DNA of 64,000 bases from Francisella uliginis (GTDB lineage Bacteria; Pseudomonadota; Gammaproteobacteria; Francisellales; Francisellaceae), in contig NZ_CP016796.1 of the NCBI RefSeq assembly GCF_001895265.1, positions 2,170,001-2,234,000 of the forward strand, in the 5' to 3' direction. Made by a program: the position numbers and the translations under genes. Numbering within the stretch: the stretch's first letter is position 1; each line of letters opens with the position of its first letter. Below the pieces are notes generated by a model. It was given only the letters and a program-made list of their open reading frames with translations, was not told the origin of the DNA and did no database searches. This document shows positions 26,893 to 36,009 of the stretch, piece by piece.

Positions 26893-26986
26893 AAATGATT
26901 ATAAAATACTTTTTATACTAGCATCGCAATAGCTAATAAAACTTATGGTAATAAAATATGAAAAAAGAGCAAATTAAGATTACATA

Positions 26987-27652
26987 ATGAAGAAACATTT
27001 ATTTTATACATTTTTACTGCTGTTTGTCGTGATAGTAGTTATTACATTACTTGGTATTGCAAATGTGTTGCACATAAAAGTAGAATATCTTACGCCATTA
27101 GTTACTATAGTTCTTGCAGGGGTAGGAGGAGCTGTTATAGGAATATACAAAAAGGTTGATTTTTTTGAAGAGGAAGAAAAGAAAACCATTCCTATAGAAG
27201 AAACATATAATAATATTGATGAACCTACTACCAAAGCTAAAGCCAATACATTAAGTGAAAAGCGAATAGATATCAGTTCGATATATGAAAATCCTACAGA
27301 TATTACAATGGAAGAATACTTCCTTGCAATTAAGCAATTAGATGGGAGATTCAATGAACTAAGACGTTTTTCTAAGAGTCTTAATGGAGTAGAGGTTAAT
27401 TGGAAGGGTTTTATTCAGGATGTATCTGAATTTAAATTGCATACATACGAATGTATACATATATCTATTAAGCTACCAGAAGATCTTTTCGCAGATTCAG
27501 CATTAATAATACTAGGCATGGAACATAGAACAGATGCTTTCTCATGTCATAAGGGTGATTTTATAAATGTGAAAGGAGTTTTAGATTTAAGTAGTGGAAT
27601 AAGACCTACAATTAAGGCATCTACGTTTAACGTTATTAATTGTAAGAAGTAA
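26987..27652 (+). CDS. Hypothetical membrane protein
   Basis: This 221-aa protein has two N-terminal membrane segments (LFYTFLLLFVVIVVITLLGI and LTPLVTIVLAGVGGAVIGIY), then an acidic linker (EEEEKKTIPIEE) and a soluble C-terminal domain (about 110-221) that ends IKASTFNVINCKK. The beta-rich C-terminal part looks like an OB-type fold, but I cannot name the family. It lies between hypB and a peroxiredoxin in the same orientation. No link to hydrogenase maturation is apparent, and it may have been inserted into the hyp series. Confidence 0.6.
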   Translation: MKKHLFYTFLLLFVVIVVITLLGIANVLHIKVEYLTPLVTIVLAGVGGAVIGIYKKVDFFEEEEKKTIPIEETYNNIDEPTTKAKANTLSEKRIDISSIYENPTDITMEEYFLAIKQLDGRFNELRRFSKSLNGVEVNWKGFIQDVSEFKLHTYECIHISIKLPEDLFADSALIILGMEHRTDAFSCHKGDFINVKGVLDLSSGIRPTIKASTFNVINCKK

Positions 27653-27730
27653 TTGAACATAACAAAAACTGATAATCGATAACAAACAAATATATGATAA
27701 AACTTCTTAATAAAAAACTTAGGAGAAAAT

Positions 27731-28210
27731 ATGAAAACACTAGAACAAGGGCAACTAGCTCCAAATTTTAAATTAGAAAATCAAAATAATGAAGAAGTAT
27801 CTTTAAGCGACTTTAAAGGTAAAAAGAATGTCTTAATCTACTTTTACCCAAAAGCGATGACTCCAGGTTGCACTACTCAATCTATAGGTCTAAGTAGCAT
27901 TAGCGACAAATTAACAGAGCTTGATACTGTGGTTCTTGGTATTAGCCCAGACGCTCCAAAACGCCTCAAGAAATTTGAAGAACGAGATAGCCTAACAATA
28001 CAACTTCTAAGTGATGAAGATCACAAAGTTGCTGAGCAATTTGGTGTTTGGGGTGAGAAGAAGTTTATGGGCAAAGTATATGATGGTATCCATAGAATTA
28101 GCTTCTTTATAGACAAAGATGGCAAGATCAATCATGTCTTTAATAAGTTTAAAACAAAAGATCATCATGAGATTGTCTTAGAGTATATTGAGAATTATAA
28201 GAATTCATAA
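27731..28210 (+). CDS. bcp: Peroxiredoxin, Bcp/PrxQ type
   Basis: This 159-aa thiol peroxidase reduces H2O2 and organic hydroperoxides. It has the AhpC/TSA fold signature FYPKAMTPGCTTQSIGLSS with the peroxidatic cysteine at residue 48 (PGCT). The usual Bcp second cysteine five residues later is replaced (CTTQSI), suggesting a 1-Cys mechanism or a resolving cysteine elsewhere. GVWGEKKFMGKVYDGIHR is a typical Bcp segment. The start follows AGGAG. The 3' flank is a dense block of hairpin repeats, so this gene probably ends its transcript. Confidence 0.87.
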   Translation: MKTLEQGQLAPNFKLENQNNEEVSLSDFKGKKNVLIYFYPKAMTPGCTTQSIGLSSISDKLTELDTVVLGISPDAPKRLKKFEERDSLTIQLLSDEDHKVAEQFGVWGEKKFMGKVYDGIHRISFFIDKDGKINHVFNKFKTKDHHEIVLEYIENYKNS

Positions 28211-28500
28211 TTTTAATTCCCCTTTGGTACGAAGGGGTGGCAGTCGAAGACTGACGGGGTAGTACTTTTGACTAGTGTCCCTCCTTTAGTCTAGAGGAGG
28301 TTAGGAGGAGTCTATAAAAACTCTCTCCCATCCTCTCTCTTAATAAAAGAGAGGTGACCACACCCCGCCAACAAGTTGGCACCCCTCTCAAGAGGGGAAT
28401 GAGATAGTTTTAAAAAGACAATGGATACTACGGTCACACTTCGACTCCGTGGTTACTGAGCGTAGTCGAATGTACTCAGTGACCGAGTAGTATGACTAAT
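28211..28500. repeat. Block of intergenic hairpin repeats between bcp and hypF
   Basis: No gene is supported here. Several inverted pairs are visible: TTCCCCTTTGG...AAGGGG near the start; CTCTCTCTT...AAGAGAG at about 28336-28352; CACCCCTCTCAAGAGGGG near 28380; and ACTGAGCGTAGTCGAATGTACTCAGT around 28455-28481. These look like short REP-like sequences that have accumulated side by side, and may also stop transcription from bcp. They differ from the repeat at 28510-28571. Confidence 0.55.
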
Positions 28501-28509
28501 AATTTTATA

Positions 28510-28571
28510 TGTAGTGACAGATCATTGATCTGTCAACTATTTAGAAGACAGCACACTGTGCTGTCACTACA
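28510..28571. repeat. TGTAGTGACAG paired-hairpin repeat, copy 1 (upstream of hypF)
   Basis: The 62-bp unit begins TGTAGTGACAG and ends CTGTCACTACA. It contains two small hairpins, GACAGATCATTGATCTGTC and GACAGCACACTGTGCTGTC. A reverse-oriented copy lies at 37319-37391, immediately after hydA, so the pair brackets the hypF-to-hydA block. Confidence 0.8.
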
Positions 28572-28620
28572 GTAAATTTTAAAATATAGCTGATGATGAA
28601 AAATCACCACAAGAGGAAAA

Positions 28621-30888
28621 ATGCAACAAACCATAACAAAAATTATCGTCAATGGTATAGTTCAAGGGGTTGGATTTCGCCCTTTTATCTATCGCCTTGC
28701 CAAAGATATGGATTTGTGTGGCTCGGTGCAAAATACTCCTAATGGTGTTGAAATCATTCTACAATGTGATGAATCTATCGCGGATAGTTTTATAACTAAT
28801 ATGCAGGCAAAACTACCTCCACTAGCTAGTATAGAAACTATTGAAAAAACTATTTTCCAAACTGAAACAAAATTTACAGATTTTAAAATATTAGAGACTC
28901 TACAAGGTAGCTCTACGACTAAAATTCCAGCTGATACAGCTATTTGTAATTTGTGTCTAGATGATATTTTTAACCCACAAAGTCGCTACTATCTATATCC
29001 ATATACTAGCTGTACGCATTGTGGTCCTCGATTTAGTACAATACAAAGCCTACCTTATGATAGAGATAAAACGACTTATAAAGATTTCCCATTATGTGAT
29101 GATTGTATAGCTAGCTATACAAACCCACTAGATAGACATTATCATGCTCAAACCGTTGCATGCTTTAAATGTGGGCCAAAACTATCACACTCTTTTGCAG
29201 AGATATCCCAGGCGATCAGAGCTGGTAAAATCATCGCCATAAAAAGTCAAAATGGTTTTAAATTAGCTGTAGATGCTACAAATACTCAAGCAGTCGAAGA
29301 ATTGCGTAGAAGAAAGCATCGCCCTAATAAACCATTTGCTTTAATGGCGCTAAACACCCAAAGTATACAAAAGCATTTTGCAGAAGTTACCACACAACAA
29401 TCTGAGTTACTAAACTCTACTGCTAGACCAATAGTTTTACTTAAAAGAAATGCTATGAACAATCTTAGTAAGGCCATTGCACCTAATATAAATCAGCTTG
29501 GTTTTATGCTACCAACAACTGGCTCTGATTATATCCTTTTTTATCATTTATTAAACCAACCTCAGGGAGCTAGCTGGCTTAAAGAATCTCACAATTTAGC
29601 TTTGATAGTCACTAGTGCAAATATCTCTGGTGAAAGCATTATAGCGGATAATAATGAAGCTCACGAAAAACTTAAAGATATTGCTGATCTAATAGTTACA
29701 GATAATCGTGATATTGCGATAAAAAGTGATGATAGCGTCTTTCATACTGTGATAGGTAAAAATCTACCTATTAGAAGATCCAGAGGCCTTGTACCACAAT
29801 CAATACCGTTATCTGAAAGCTTGCCAAACATATTAGCTACAGGAACATTTTTAAAGAATACTTTTTGCTTTATCAAAGATAATCAAGCTTTTGTGTCGCA
29901 ACATATCGGTGATATGGATAGCCAAGCGAATATAGAATTTTTTGAGCATTCTTTAGAGCATTTCCAAAATATGTTTGGACTTAAGTTTAATGGTGTTGCT
30001 TGTGATTTACACCCTGATATTTATACTACGCATTTTGCGCAAAAGTTTAATCTACCGATTTATCAGATTCAACATCATCAAGCTCACCTAACAGCTATAA
30101 TTGCTGAGCATAATTTAGAAGGTCACGCTATAGGCTTGGTACTAGATGGTTTTGGTTTAGGTGAAGATGGTTTAGCTCGAGGTGGTGAACTTTATCATTG
30201 TGATATTGATAATTTAGAGTTTAATCGAGTTGGTGAGTTAGACCCTATTGACTATATTGGTGGCGACAAAGTTGCCAAAGAGCCTTGGCGTATGGCTTTA
30301 GCATTATGTCATAAATACGATCTTGAGATACCTAATCATCTTAAGGAATTTTCACAAGCTGAAAATCTTATTAAACTTTTACAAAATGACTCATTACCAA
30401 AAGGTAAAACTACTAGTATGGGCAGGCTCTTTGACGCTATCTCAAGCATACTTAATATTTGCCACATAAATAGCTATGAAGCTCAGGGTGCAACGGAGTT
30501 AGAGTCATTAGCTAATCAAATAATCATTGAAAAAGATCTATTTAAAATATCTGATGATAATAGCTTAGTTTTAGAAAAATTATTTAAAGCTCTTATTAAA
30601 TCTAGTGATAAATCTATAGCTAGTAGTTTATGGCATGGAAGCCTAGCTTATGCTTTAGTAGAGTGGGCTAGTAAATCAGCTCAAGAGAAGAATATAAAAA
30701 CAATAATACTCAGTGGTGGCTGTTTTCAAAATAAGCTACTACTAACTGAGGTTTACACTCAACTTAAAAGCATGAGTTTTGATGTATATATCTCAGAAAA
30801 AGTACCACTAAATGATGGTGGTATAAGTCTTGGACAAGCTTGGCTTGGTGCCAAAAAATTTAAAAAAGGTGAAGTAAAATGTGTTTAG
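28621..30888 (+). CDS. hypF: Carbamoyltransferase HypF
   Basis: HypF converts carbamoyl phosphate to a carbamoyl group on HypE, the source of the CN ligands of the [NiFe] site. The 755-aa protein has the expected domain order: an acylphosphatase-like domain with GIVQGVGFRPFIYRLA, two zinc-finger blocks with CxxC pairs (CNLCLDD, CTHCGPRF, CDDCIAS, CFKCGPK), a YrdC-like domain (KSQNGFKLAVDATN, RRRKHRPNKPFALM), and a Kae1-like domain (HHQAHLTAIIAEH, LVLDGFGLGEDG). Length is standard. The start follows AGAGGA. It overlaps hypC by 10 bp and begins the hypFCDE-hyd operon. Confidence 0.97.
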   Translation: MQQTITKIIVNGIVQGVGFRPFIYRLAKDMDLCGSVQNTPNGVEIILQCDESIADSFITNMQAKLPPLASIETIEKTIFQTETKFTDFKILETLQGSSTTKIPADTAICNLCLDDIFNPQSRYYLYPYTSCTHCGPRFSTIQSLPYDRDKTTYKDFPLCDDCIASYTNPLDRHYHAQTVACFKCGPKLSHSFAEISQAIRAGKIIAIKSQNGFKLAVDATNTQAVEELRRRKHRPNKPFALMALNTQSIQKHFAEVTTQQSELLNSTARPIVLLKRNAMNNLSKAIAPNINQLGFMLPTTGSDYILFYHLLNQPQGASWLKESHNLALIVTSANISGESIIADNNEAHEKLKDIADLIVTDNRDIAIKSDDSVFHTVIGKNLPIRRSRGLVPQSIPLSESLPNILATGTFLKNTFCFIKDNQAFVSQHIGDMDSQANIEFFEHSLEHFQNMFGLKFNGVACDLHPDIYTTHFAQKFNLPIYQIQHHQAHLTAIIAEHNLEGHAIGLVLDGFGLGEDGLARGGELYHCDIDNLEFNRVGELDPIDYIGGDKVAKEPWRMALALCHKYDLEIPNHLKEFSQAENLIKLLQNDSLPKGKTTSMGRLFDAISSILNICHINSYEAQGATELESLANQIIIEKDLFKISDDNSLVLEKLFKALIKSSDKSIASSLWHGSLAYALVEWASKSAQEKNIKTIILSGGCFQNKLLLTEVYTQLKSMSFDVYISEKVPLNDGGISLGQAWLGAKKFKKGEVKCV

Positions 30889-31103
30889 CAATACCTGCAG
30901 AAATTGTAGAAATAAAACCAGAAAATCAAGCAGTAGCAAATGTTGGCGGAGTCAAAAAAGAAGTCTCTCTAGCACTACTTGCTGATAGTGTTGAGATCGG
31001 CGATTTTGTAATAATCCATGTTGGCTTTGCATTAAGCAAATTAGACAAAGAAATGGCCCAGCAGACTCTCAAAGATTTTGAAGAAATGTTACAATATAAG
31101 TAA
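30879..31103 (+). CDS. hypC: Hydrogenase assembly chaperone HypC
   Basis: This 74-aa protein starts MCLAIPAEIVEI; after Met removal, Cys2 holds the Fe(CN)2CO unit and hands it to the large subunit together with HypD. The small OB-type fold, with GDFVIIHVGFALSKLDKE in the middle, is standard. It overlaps the end of hypF and lies 11 bp before hypD, so expression is tightly coupled. Only one HypC/HybG-type chaperone was found, matching the single hydrogenase encoded here. Confidence 0.96.
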   Translation: MCLAIPAEIVEIKPENQAVANVGGVKKEVSLALLADSVEIGDFVIIHVGFALSKLDKEMAQQTLKDFEEMLQYK

Positions 31104-31114
31104 GGGGTGATGTT

Positions 31115-32206
31115 ATGGATTACATACAAGAGTTTAGGGCCCCGAAAGTTGCAAAAAGTCTTTTACGACAAATCGCTAAAGAAGTTGACCCTAATAGACA
31201 ATACAATCTGATGGAGTTCTGCGGTGGGCATACACACGCCTTGCACCGTTATGGTATTCCTAGTCTATTACCTGCAAATGTCAAAATGATACATGGGCCA
31301 GGTTGTCCTGTTTGTGTACTACCGATTAAAAGAGTTGATCAAGCAATATTTTTAGCATCACAAAAAGATGTAATATTTTGTAGTTATGCCGATATGCTTC
31401 GCGTCCCAGGATCTCACCAAGATAATCTAATCAAAGCTAAAGCGCGTGGTGCTGATGTGCGCATGATCTACTCAGTAGAAGATGCTCTAAAATTAGCTGA
31501 AGAGAATCCTAATAAAAAGATTATATTCTTTGCTATTGGTTTTGAGACAACTACGCCCCCAACTGCTGTAGCTATACAACTCGCGATAGCTAAAAAATTA
31601 GATAATTTTTTAATATTTTGTAATCATGTACTTACACCTATAGCTATGCAAGCTATCCTATCTGAAGATGTTAAGATCGATGGCTTTTTAGGTCCATCTC
31701 ATGTTAGTGTAATTATCGGTAGTAATGCTTATGATAAGGTAACTAAAGAATATCAAAAACCAATGGTTGTCGCAGGTTTTGAACCTTTAGATGTACTGCA
31801 ATCTGTACTAATGCTTATCAAGATGATAAATGCTGGTAAAACTGGTGTAGAAAACCAGTATACAAGGGCTGTAGTGCCAAATGGTAACCAACTTGCTCAA
31901 GATTTAATATCTCAATACCTAACAATTAGAGATACTTTTGAATGGCGCGGACTTGGATATATTCCAAATAGTGCTTTAGAAATAAAAGAAGAATATGCAA
32001 ACTTTGATGCTGAAAAATACTATCAAATACCCGAGGTGCAAGGGCTAGAGCATAAGCAATGTGCTTGCCCTGATATTTTAAGAGGCCTAAAAGAGCCAAA
32101 AGATTGTAAGTTATTTGGTGTAGTTTGTACTCCTGAGCAACCTATGGGAGCTTGTATGGTTTCATCTGAAGGTGCCTGTGCGGCACATTACCAATACGGA
32201 GACTAA
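31115..32206 (+). CDS. hypD: Hydrogenase iron-ligand assembly protein HypD
   Basis: HypD is the [4Fe-4S] scaffold on which the Fe(CN)2CO unit is built. The 363-aa protein has the conserved cysteine blocks: MEFCGGHTHALHRYG, HGPGCPVCVLP with the CxxC pair, FAIGFETTTPP, and the C-terminal cluster cysteines (QCACPDILRG.. to MGACMVSSEGACAAHY). The length is typical. A GGGGTGATGTT Shine-Dalgarno precedes the ATG at 31115. hypE starts just 1 bp after the stop codon. Confidence 0.96.
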   Translation: MDYIQEFRAPKVAKSLLRQIAKEVDPNRQYNLMEFCGGHTHALHRYGIPSLLPANVKMIHGPGCPVCVLPIKRVDQAIFLASQKDVIFCSYADMLRVPGSHQDNLIKAKARGADVRMIYSVEDALKLAEENPNKKIIFFAIGFETTTPPTAVAIQLAIAKKLDNFLIFCNHVLTPIAMQAILSEDVKIDGFLGPSHVSVIIGSNAYDKVTKEYQKPMVVAGFEPLDVLQSVLMLIKMINAGKTGVENQYTRAVVPNGNQLAQDLISQYLTIRDTFEWRGLGYIPNSALEIKEEYANFDAEKYYQIPEVQGLEHKQCACPDILRGLKEPKDCKLFGVVCTPEQPMGACMVSSEGACAAHYQYGD

Positions 32207-32207
32207 A

Positions 32208-33233
32208 ATGACTGTGAAATTAAATATCAAAAATGGTGTTGTTGATCTAGCGATGGGAGCTGGTGGTAAAGCTATGCATCATTTAATAGAGCAGATGATT
32301 AAAAAAAGTTTTGATAGTCAATATTTAGCTCAAGCAGAAGATCAAGCTGTACTACCGCAAATAAATGGTAAGATTGCGATGACTACAGATAGCTATGTAA
32401 TTACACCGTATTTTTTCAGTGGTGGTAATATTGGCAGCCTTGCAATTCATGGTACAGTTAATGATCTAGTGGTTGGTGGCGCTAAACCATTATATATATC
32501 TGTAGGACTTATTTTGGAAGAAGGTCTTCCTCTTAAAGATCTAAAAATAATCTTAGACTCTATGGCAGAGGCTGCTAAAAAAGCTAATGTCCAAATTGTA
32601 ACTGGTGATACTAAAGTTGTAGAAAAAGGTAAAGGTGATGGTATCTTTATCAATACAACGGGAGTTGGTGTAATTCATGATGATTTTGTCACTAGAGATA
32701 TTCTTAAAGATGGTGATGAGATTATCATAAATGGCTCTCTAGGTGATCATGGTGTCGCAGTGATGTCACAACGAGCTGGTCTAGATTTCCAATGCCAAGT
32801 AGTAAGTGATGCAACATCTCTAGATGATTTAGTCGAATCAATTTATAAAAATAACTGTAAAGTAAAAACTATGCGTGATCCTACTCGTGGAGGAGTTGGC
32901 GCAACACTTAATGAATGGGCAAACCAACACAGTGTAGCTATTGAAATAGATGAGGCAAAACTTCCGATATCAACTGAAGTTCAATCAGCCTGTGAGCTAC
33001 TTGGTTTAGATCCATTGTATATCGCCAATGAAGGCAAAGTTTTAATCGCTTGTAAGCCTAGTCAAACTCAAAAGGTTTTAGACTGCTTAAGGGGTCATCC
33101 ATTAGGAGAAAATGCCCAAGTGATAGCAACCGTAAGAAAAAGTGAACAGCCACATGTATTTATGAAAACCACATTTGGTGGTAAAAGACGCGTGGACTGG
33201 TTAAGTGGTGAGCAATTACCAAGAATATGTTAA
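32208..33233 (+). CDS. hypE: Hydrogenase maturation protein HypE
   Basis: HypE dehydrates the carbamoyl group received from HypF to a thiocyanate on its C-terminal cysteine, then passes CN to iron. The 341-aa protein is of the PurM/AIR-synthase type, with DLAMGAGGKAMHHLIE, TTDSYVITPYFFSGGNIG and MRDPTRGGVGATLNEWA. It ends LPRIC, with the essential C-terminal Cys341. I use ATG 32208, which has GGAG upstream; the longer frame from 32172 would run back into hypD. The stop is 10 bp before hydB. Confidence 0.97.
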   Translation: MTVKLNIKNGVVDLAMGAGGKAMHHLIEQMIKKSFDSQYLAQAEDQAVLPQINGKIAMTTDSYVITPYFFSGGNIGSLAIHGTVNDLVVGGAKPLYISVGLILEEGLPLKDLKIILDSMAEAAKKANVQIVTGDTKVVEKGKGDGIFINTTGVGVIHDDFVTRDILKDGDEIIINGSLGDHGVAVMSQRAGLDFQCQVVSDATSLDDLVESIYKNNCKVKTMRDPTRGGVGATLNEWANQHSVAIEIDEAKLPISTEVQSACELLGLDPLYIANEGKVLIACKPSQTQKVLDCLRGHPLGENAQVIATVRKSEQPHVFMKTTFGGKRRVDWLSGEQLPRIC

Positions 33234-33243
33234 GGAGAGTAAC

Positions 33244-34344
33244 ATGAGTCAGTTTTATTTCTTAAAACATGATGATCTAGATAGGATGATTTCTTACTTC
33301 TCAGGGCAAGGCTATGAAGTTATGGCGCCAGCAGTTAGAGATAAATCTATTGTTTATGACAATATAAATAATGCAAGTGAACTTCCATGGGGCTATGAAG
33401 ATATACAAGAGCCTGCAAAATATGAAGTCATCAAAACAGATGCAAAAAAAGCTTTTGGTTGGAGCGTACCTGTTCAATCTGTTAAGCCGATGCTTTTTGA
33501 AGAGAAAGAAACACTCTGGAGAGTTTCACGTGATGAGAATGGTAAGCTAACATTCAATCAAAGTTTAAATAATAAAAAATATGCTGTACTAGGTGTTAGA
33601 CCTTGTGATCTAAGAGCTATTGAAATTCAAGATAGAGTATTTGTTGAAAATGCCTATCAAGATGTACGCTATAAAGCTAGAAGAGAAGCTATGTTTATCG
33701 TAGCTGCAAACTGTACTACAGCACATAGTAACTGTTTCTGCATCGCTCTAGGTGATAAGCCAGAAGCTGACAAAGGTTTTGATTTAGCTATGACAGAGAT
33801 TGATCATGGTTTTGTTATCGAGACTGGTAGTGATAAAGGTAGACAAGTAATATTAGCACTACAGTTAGAGCCAGCAACAGGTGCTCAAACATATCAAGCT
33901 GAACAAAAAGTAAAAGCTGTGTATGGTATGCAAGAGAAAACTCTACCGCCAATAGCTCAAGTAGAAAAAGCCCTAACTAGCTCATATGATCATCCACAGT
34001 GGGAAGATGTTGCAGAGAGATGTCTATCTTGTGGTAGCTGTACGCAGTCATGCCCTACTTGCTTCTGCCATACAGAAAAAGAGCAGCCGAGCTTAGATGG
34101 TAAAGAAAGTGAGCATACGCGTGAATGGGACTCATGCTTTGGATTAGATCATAGCTACACTCATGGTGAACTATACCGTGAAGAGCCAAAACACAGATAT
34201 CGCCAATGGCTAACTCACAAGTTTGGTACTTGGAGAGAGCAGTTTAAAACTAAAGGCTGTGTTGGTTGTGGTCGTTGTGTCACATGGTGCCCTGTAAAAA
34301 TTGATGTTACAGAAGAAATTAACGCTATTTGTGAGGAGAAATAA
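33244..34344 (+). CDS. hydB: [NiFe]-hydrogenase/sulfhydrogenase beta subunit (iron-sulfur protein), HydB-like
   Basis: This 366-aa subunit carries electrons between the hydrogenase dimer and the flavoprotein. The last third has two ferredoxin-type cluster blocks: CLSCGSCTQSCPTCFCH and CVGCGRCVTWCPVK, enough for two [4Fe-4S] clusters. A conserved DSCFGLDHSYTHGELYR segment lies between them. The N-terminal region includes LGVRPCDLRAIEIQDRVF, as in the group 3 HydB/anaerobic sulfite-reductase A family. The start at 33244 follows AAGGAGAG. The gene order hydB-hydG-hydD-hydA is that of Pyrococcus-type sulfhydrogenases. Confidence 0.85.
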   Translation: MSQFYFLKHDDLDRMISYFSGQGYEVMAPAVRDKSIVYDNINNASELPWGYEDIQEPAKYEVIKTDAKKAFGWSVPVQSVKPMLFEEKETLWRVSRDENGKLTFNQSLNNKKYAVLGVRPCDLRAIEIQDRVFVENAYQDVRYKARREAMFIVAANCTTAHSNCFCIALGDKPEADKGFDLAMTEIDHGFVIETGSDKGRQVILALQLEPATGAQTYQAEQKVKAVYGMQEKTLPPIAQVEKALTSSYDHPQWEDVAERCLSCGSCTQSCPTCFCHTEKEQPSLDGKESEHTREWDSCFGLDHSYTHGELYREEPKHRYRQWLTHKFGTWREQFKTKGCVGCGRCVTWCPVKIDVTEEINAICEEK

Positions 34345-34346
34345 TT

Positions 34347-35198
34347 ATGATATACCCACAAGATGCTTATTTACCTCATGAAGCTGAGATAATTGAGTTT
34401 ATCCAAGATGATCATGATATTTTTACCCTGCGTTTACGCTTTGTAGATGAAGAGTTACGCAAAAATTATAAGTTTCACCCTGGTCAGTTTAATATGCTGT
34501 ATCTATATGGTGTTGGAGAGGTAGCTATATCTATTGTTAATGATAGAAATTTTGCTGATGATATCTTTGAGCATACTATCCAAGTAGTTGGACGTATAAC
34601 TAAAGGTATGAACAAGCTAAAAACTGGTGAAACTATCGGTGTCAGAGGTCCTTTTGGTAGCTCTTGGCCAGTAGAACAAGCTAAAGGTAAAGATGTTGTA
34701 ATCATGACCGGAGGCCTTGGTAATGCTCCTCTAGTTGCAGCAACAGAAGAGATTATGAAAGATAGAGATAGCTATGGCAAAGTGTATGTCGTACAAGGTA
34801 TTCGTGATACTTCTGGACTTATTTACCAAGATAAATATACAAACTGGAATAACCAGCCAAATACACAAGTACTTCTAGCCGCCACAGCTGGCGAGCCTCA
34901 TGGTCCATGGAAGTGGTATGATGGTTTTGTAACTGCAGCAATTCCAGATTTAGACATTGATTATGCAAATACTTATGTAATGAGTGTTGGCCCTGAGATT
35001 ATGATGAAAAATGTTGCTAAAGAGTTTGCTAAAGTTGGTGTACCAGAGGAGCAAATATTTGTCAGCTTAGAGCGTAGCATGAAATGTGCTATCGGACACT
35101 GTGGTCATTGCCAAATGGGTAAAGAGTTTGTCTGTAAGGATGGTGCTGTATACGCTTATCCAGCTGTTAAGAAACTATTAGAAATAAAAGGAGTATAA
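34347..35198 (+). CDS. hydG: Hydrogenase gamma subunit, FAD/NAD(P)-binding reductase, HydG-like
   Basis: This 283-aa flavoprotein exchanges electrons with NAD(P)H. It belongs to the ferredoxin-reductase/PyrK-type group. A flavin-binding segment (FHPGQFNMLYL, VAISIVNDR) is followed by VGRITKGMNKLKTGETIGVRGPFGSSWP, a nucleotide-binding glycine turn (MTGGLGNAPLVAATEE), and a C-terminal [2Fe-2S] block with CAIGHCGHCQMGKEFVCKDG. The length and order fit group 3b enzymes. It starts 2 bp after hydB. Whether NAD or NADP is used cannot be read by eye. The same symbol is used for an unrelated [FeFe]-maturase. Confidence 0.86.
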   Translation: MIYPQDAYLPHEAEIIEFIQDDHDIFTLRLRFVDEELRKNYKFHPGQFNMLYLYGVGEVAISIVNDRNFADDIFEHTIQVVGRITKGMNKLKTGETIGVRGPFGSSWPVEQAKGKDVVIMTGGLGNAPLVAATEEIMKDRDSYGKVYVVQGIRDTSGLIYQDKYTNWNNQPNTQVLLAATAGEPHGPWKWYDGFVTAAIPDLDIDYANTYVMSVGPEIMMKNVAKEFAKVGVPEEQIFVSLERSMKCAIGHCGHCQMGKEFVCKDGAVYAYPAVKKLLEIKGV

Positions 35199-35200
35199 TT

Positions 35201-36007
35201 ATGTCCGCTCAAGATAAATTAAAAAATTTAGCTCCTCGCCCTAAAATAGCCGTGCATAAGTTTAGCTCATGCGATGGTTGTCAGCTAGCACTAATTAACG
35301 ATGCTGTATCACTTCTTACCCTTGCAGAGATGGTTGATATTGTTCACTTTGCCGAAGCTGGTCCTTTAGATGAATTTGCTGAAGTAGATATTGCATTTAT
35401 CGAAGGTAGTGTAAACACTCATCATGATATTCATCGTTTAGAAAAAATCAGAGAAAAAGCAAAATATGTAATATCTATAGGTGCTTGTGCAGTAGCTGGA
35501 GGTATCCAGGCTCTAAGAAACTTCACAAATGATGCTGAACTTCTAGAATGGCAAAAAGCTGTTTACCCGCAAGAGACTCAAGTAATCATAGATGAAGATC
35601 TACCAACAGCAAAAGCTATCAAAGAATATGTAAATGTTGATTTTGAGATATCTGGTTGCCCTATAACTACAGAGCAAATACTTAAAGCTATTCGTCAGCT
35701 ACTCTTTGGTGTAGAACCTGAGAAAGTTGTTGACCCTGTTTGTACAACTTGTAAGCATGCTGGTGTTACTTGTGTAATGGTAGCTAAAGGTGAGCCATGT
35801 TTAGGCCCTGTAATTGCAGATGGTTGTGGTGCAATATGTCCAAAACTAGGGCGTGGTTGCTATGGCTGCTTTGGTGCATCAAAATATGCAAACTTAGATG
35901 CAATGACACGTAAACTAAAAGAGTTAGGCTTATCAGATAAACAGATTCATGATAAATATAGATTTATCAGTAGCCAAGATGATGTATTTAAAAAGGCTGG
36001 AGTATAG
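35201..36007 (+). CDS. hydD: [NiFe]-hydrogenase small (delta) subunit, HydD-like
   Basis: This 268-aa protein holds the iron-sulfur clusters that connect the active site to the other subunits. It resembles the 20-kDa NADH:quinone oxidoreductase/hydrogenase small subunit family. KFSSCDGCQLALI gives the first CxxC ligands of the proximal cluster, GACAVAGGIQALRNF the third, and ISGCPITTEQI the fourth. The C-terminal part has a further cysteine-rich series (CTTCKHAGVTC, GCGAICPKLGRGCYGCFG). There is no twin-arginine signal peptide, so the enzyme is cytoplasmic, as for group 3. It begins 2 bp after hydG. Confidence 0.9.
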   Translation: MSAQDKLKNLAPRPKIAVHKFSSCDGCQLALINDAVSLLTLAEMVDIVHFAEAGPLDEFAEVDIAFIEGSVNTHHDIHRLEKIREKAKYVISIGACAVAGGIQALRNFTNDAELLEWQKAVYPQETQVIIDEDLPTAKAIKEYVNVDFEISGCPITTEQILKAIRQLLFGVEPEKVVDPVCTTCKHAGVTCVMVAKGEPCLGPVIADGCGAICPKLGRGCYGCFGASKYANLDAMTRKLKELGLSDKQIHDKYRFISSQDDVFKKAGV

Positions 36008-36009
36008 TT

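Noticed and set aside
28211..28571. Possible CRISPR array or small RNA gene in the repeat-rich gap before hypF
   Set aside because: The inverted pairs have different sequences, lengths and spacings, with no regular repeat-spacer pattern and no cas genes nearby. They fit REP-like hairpins better.
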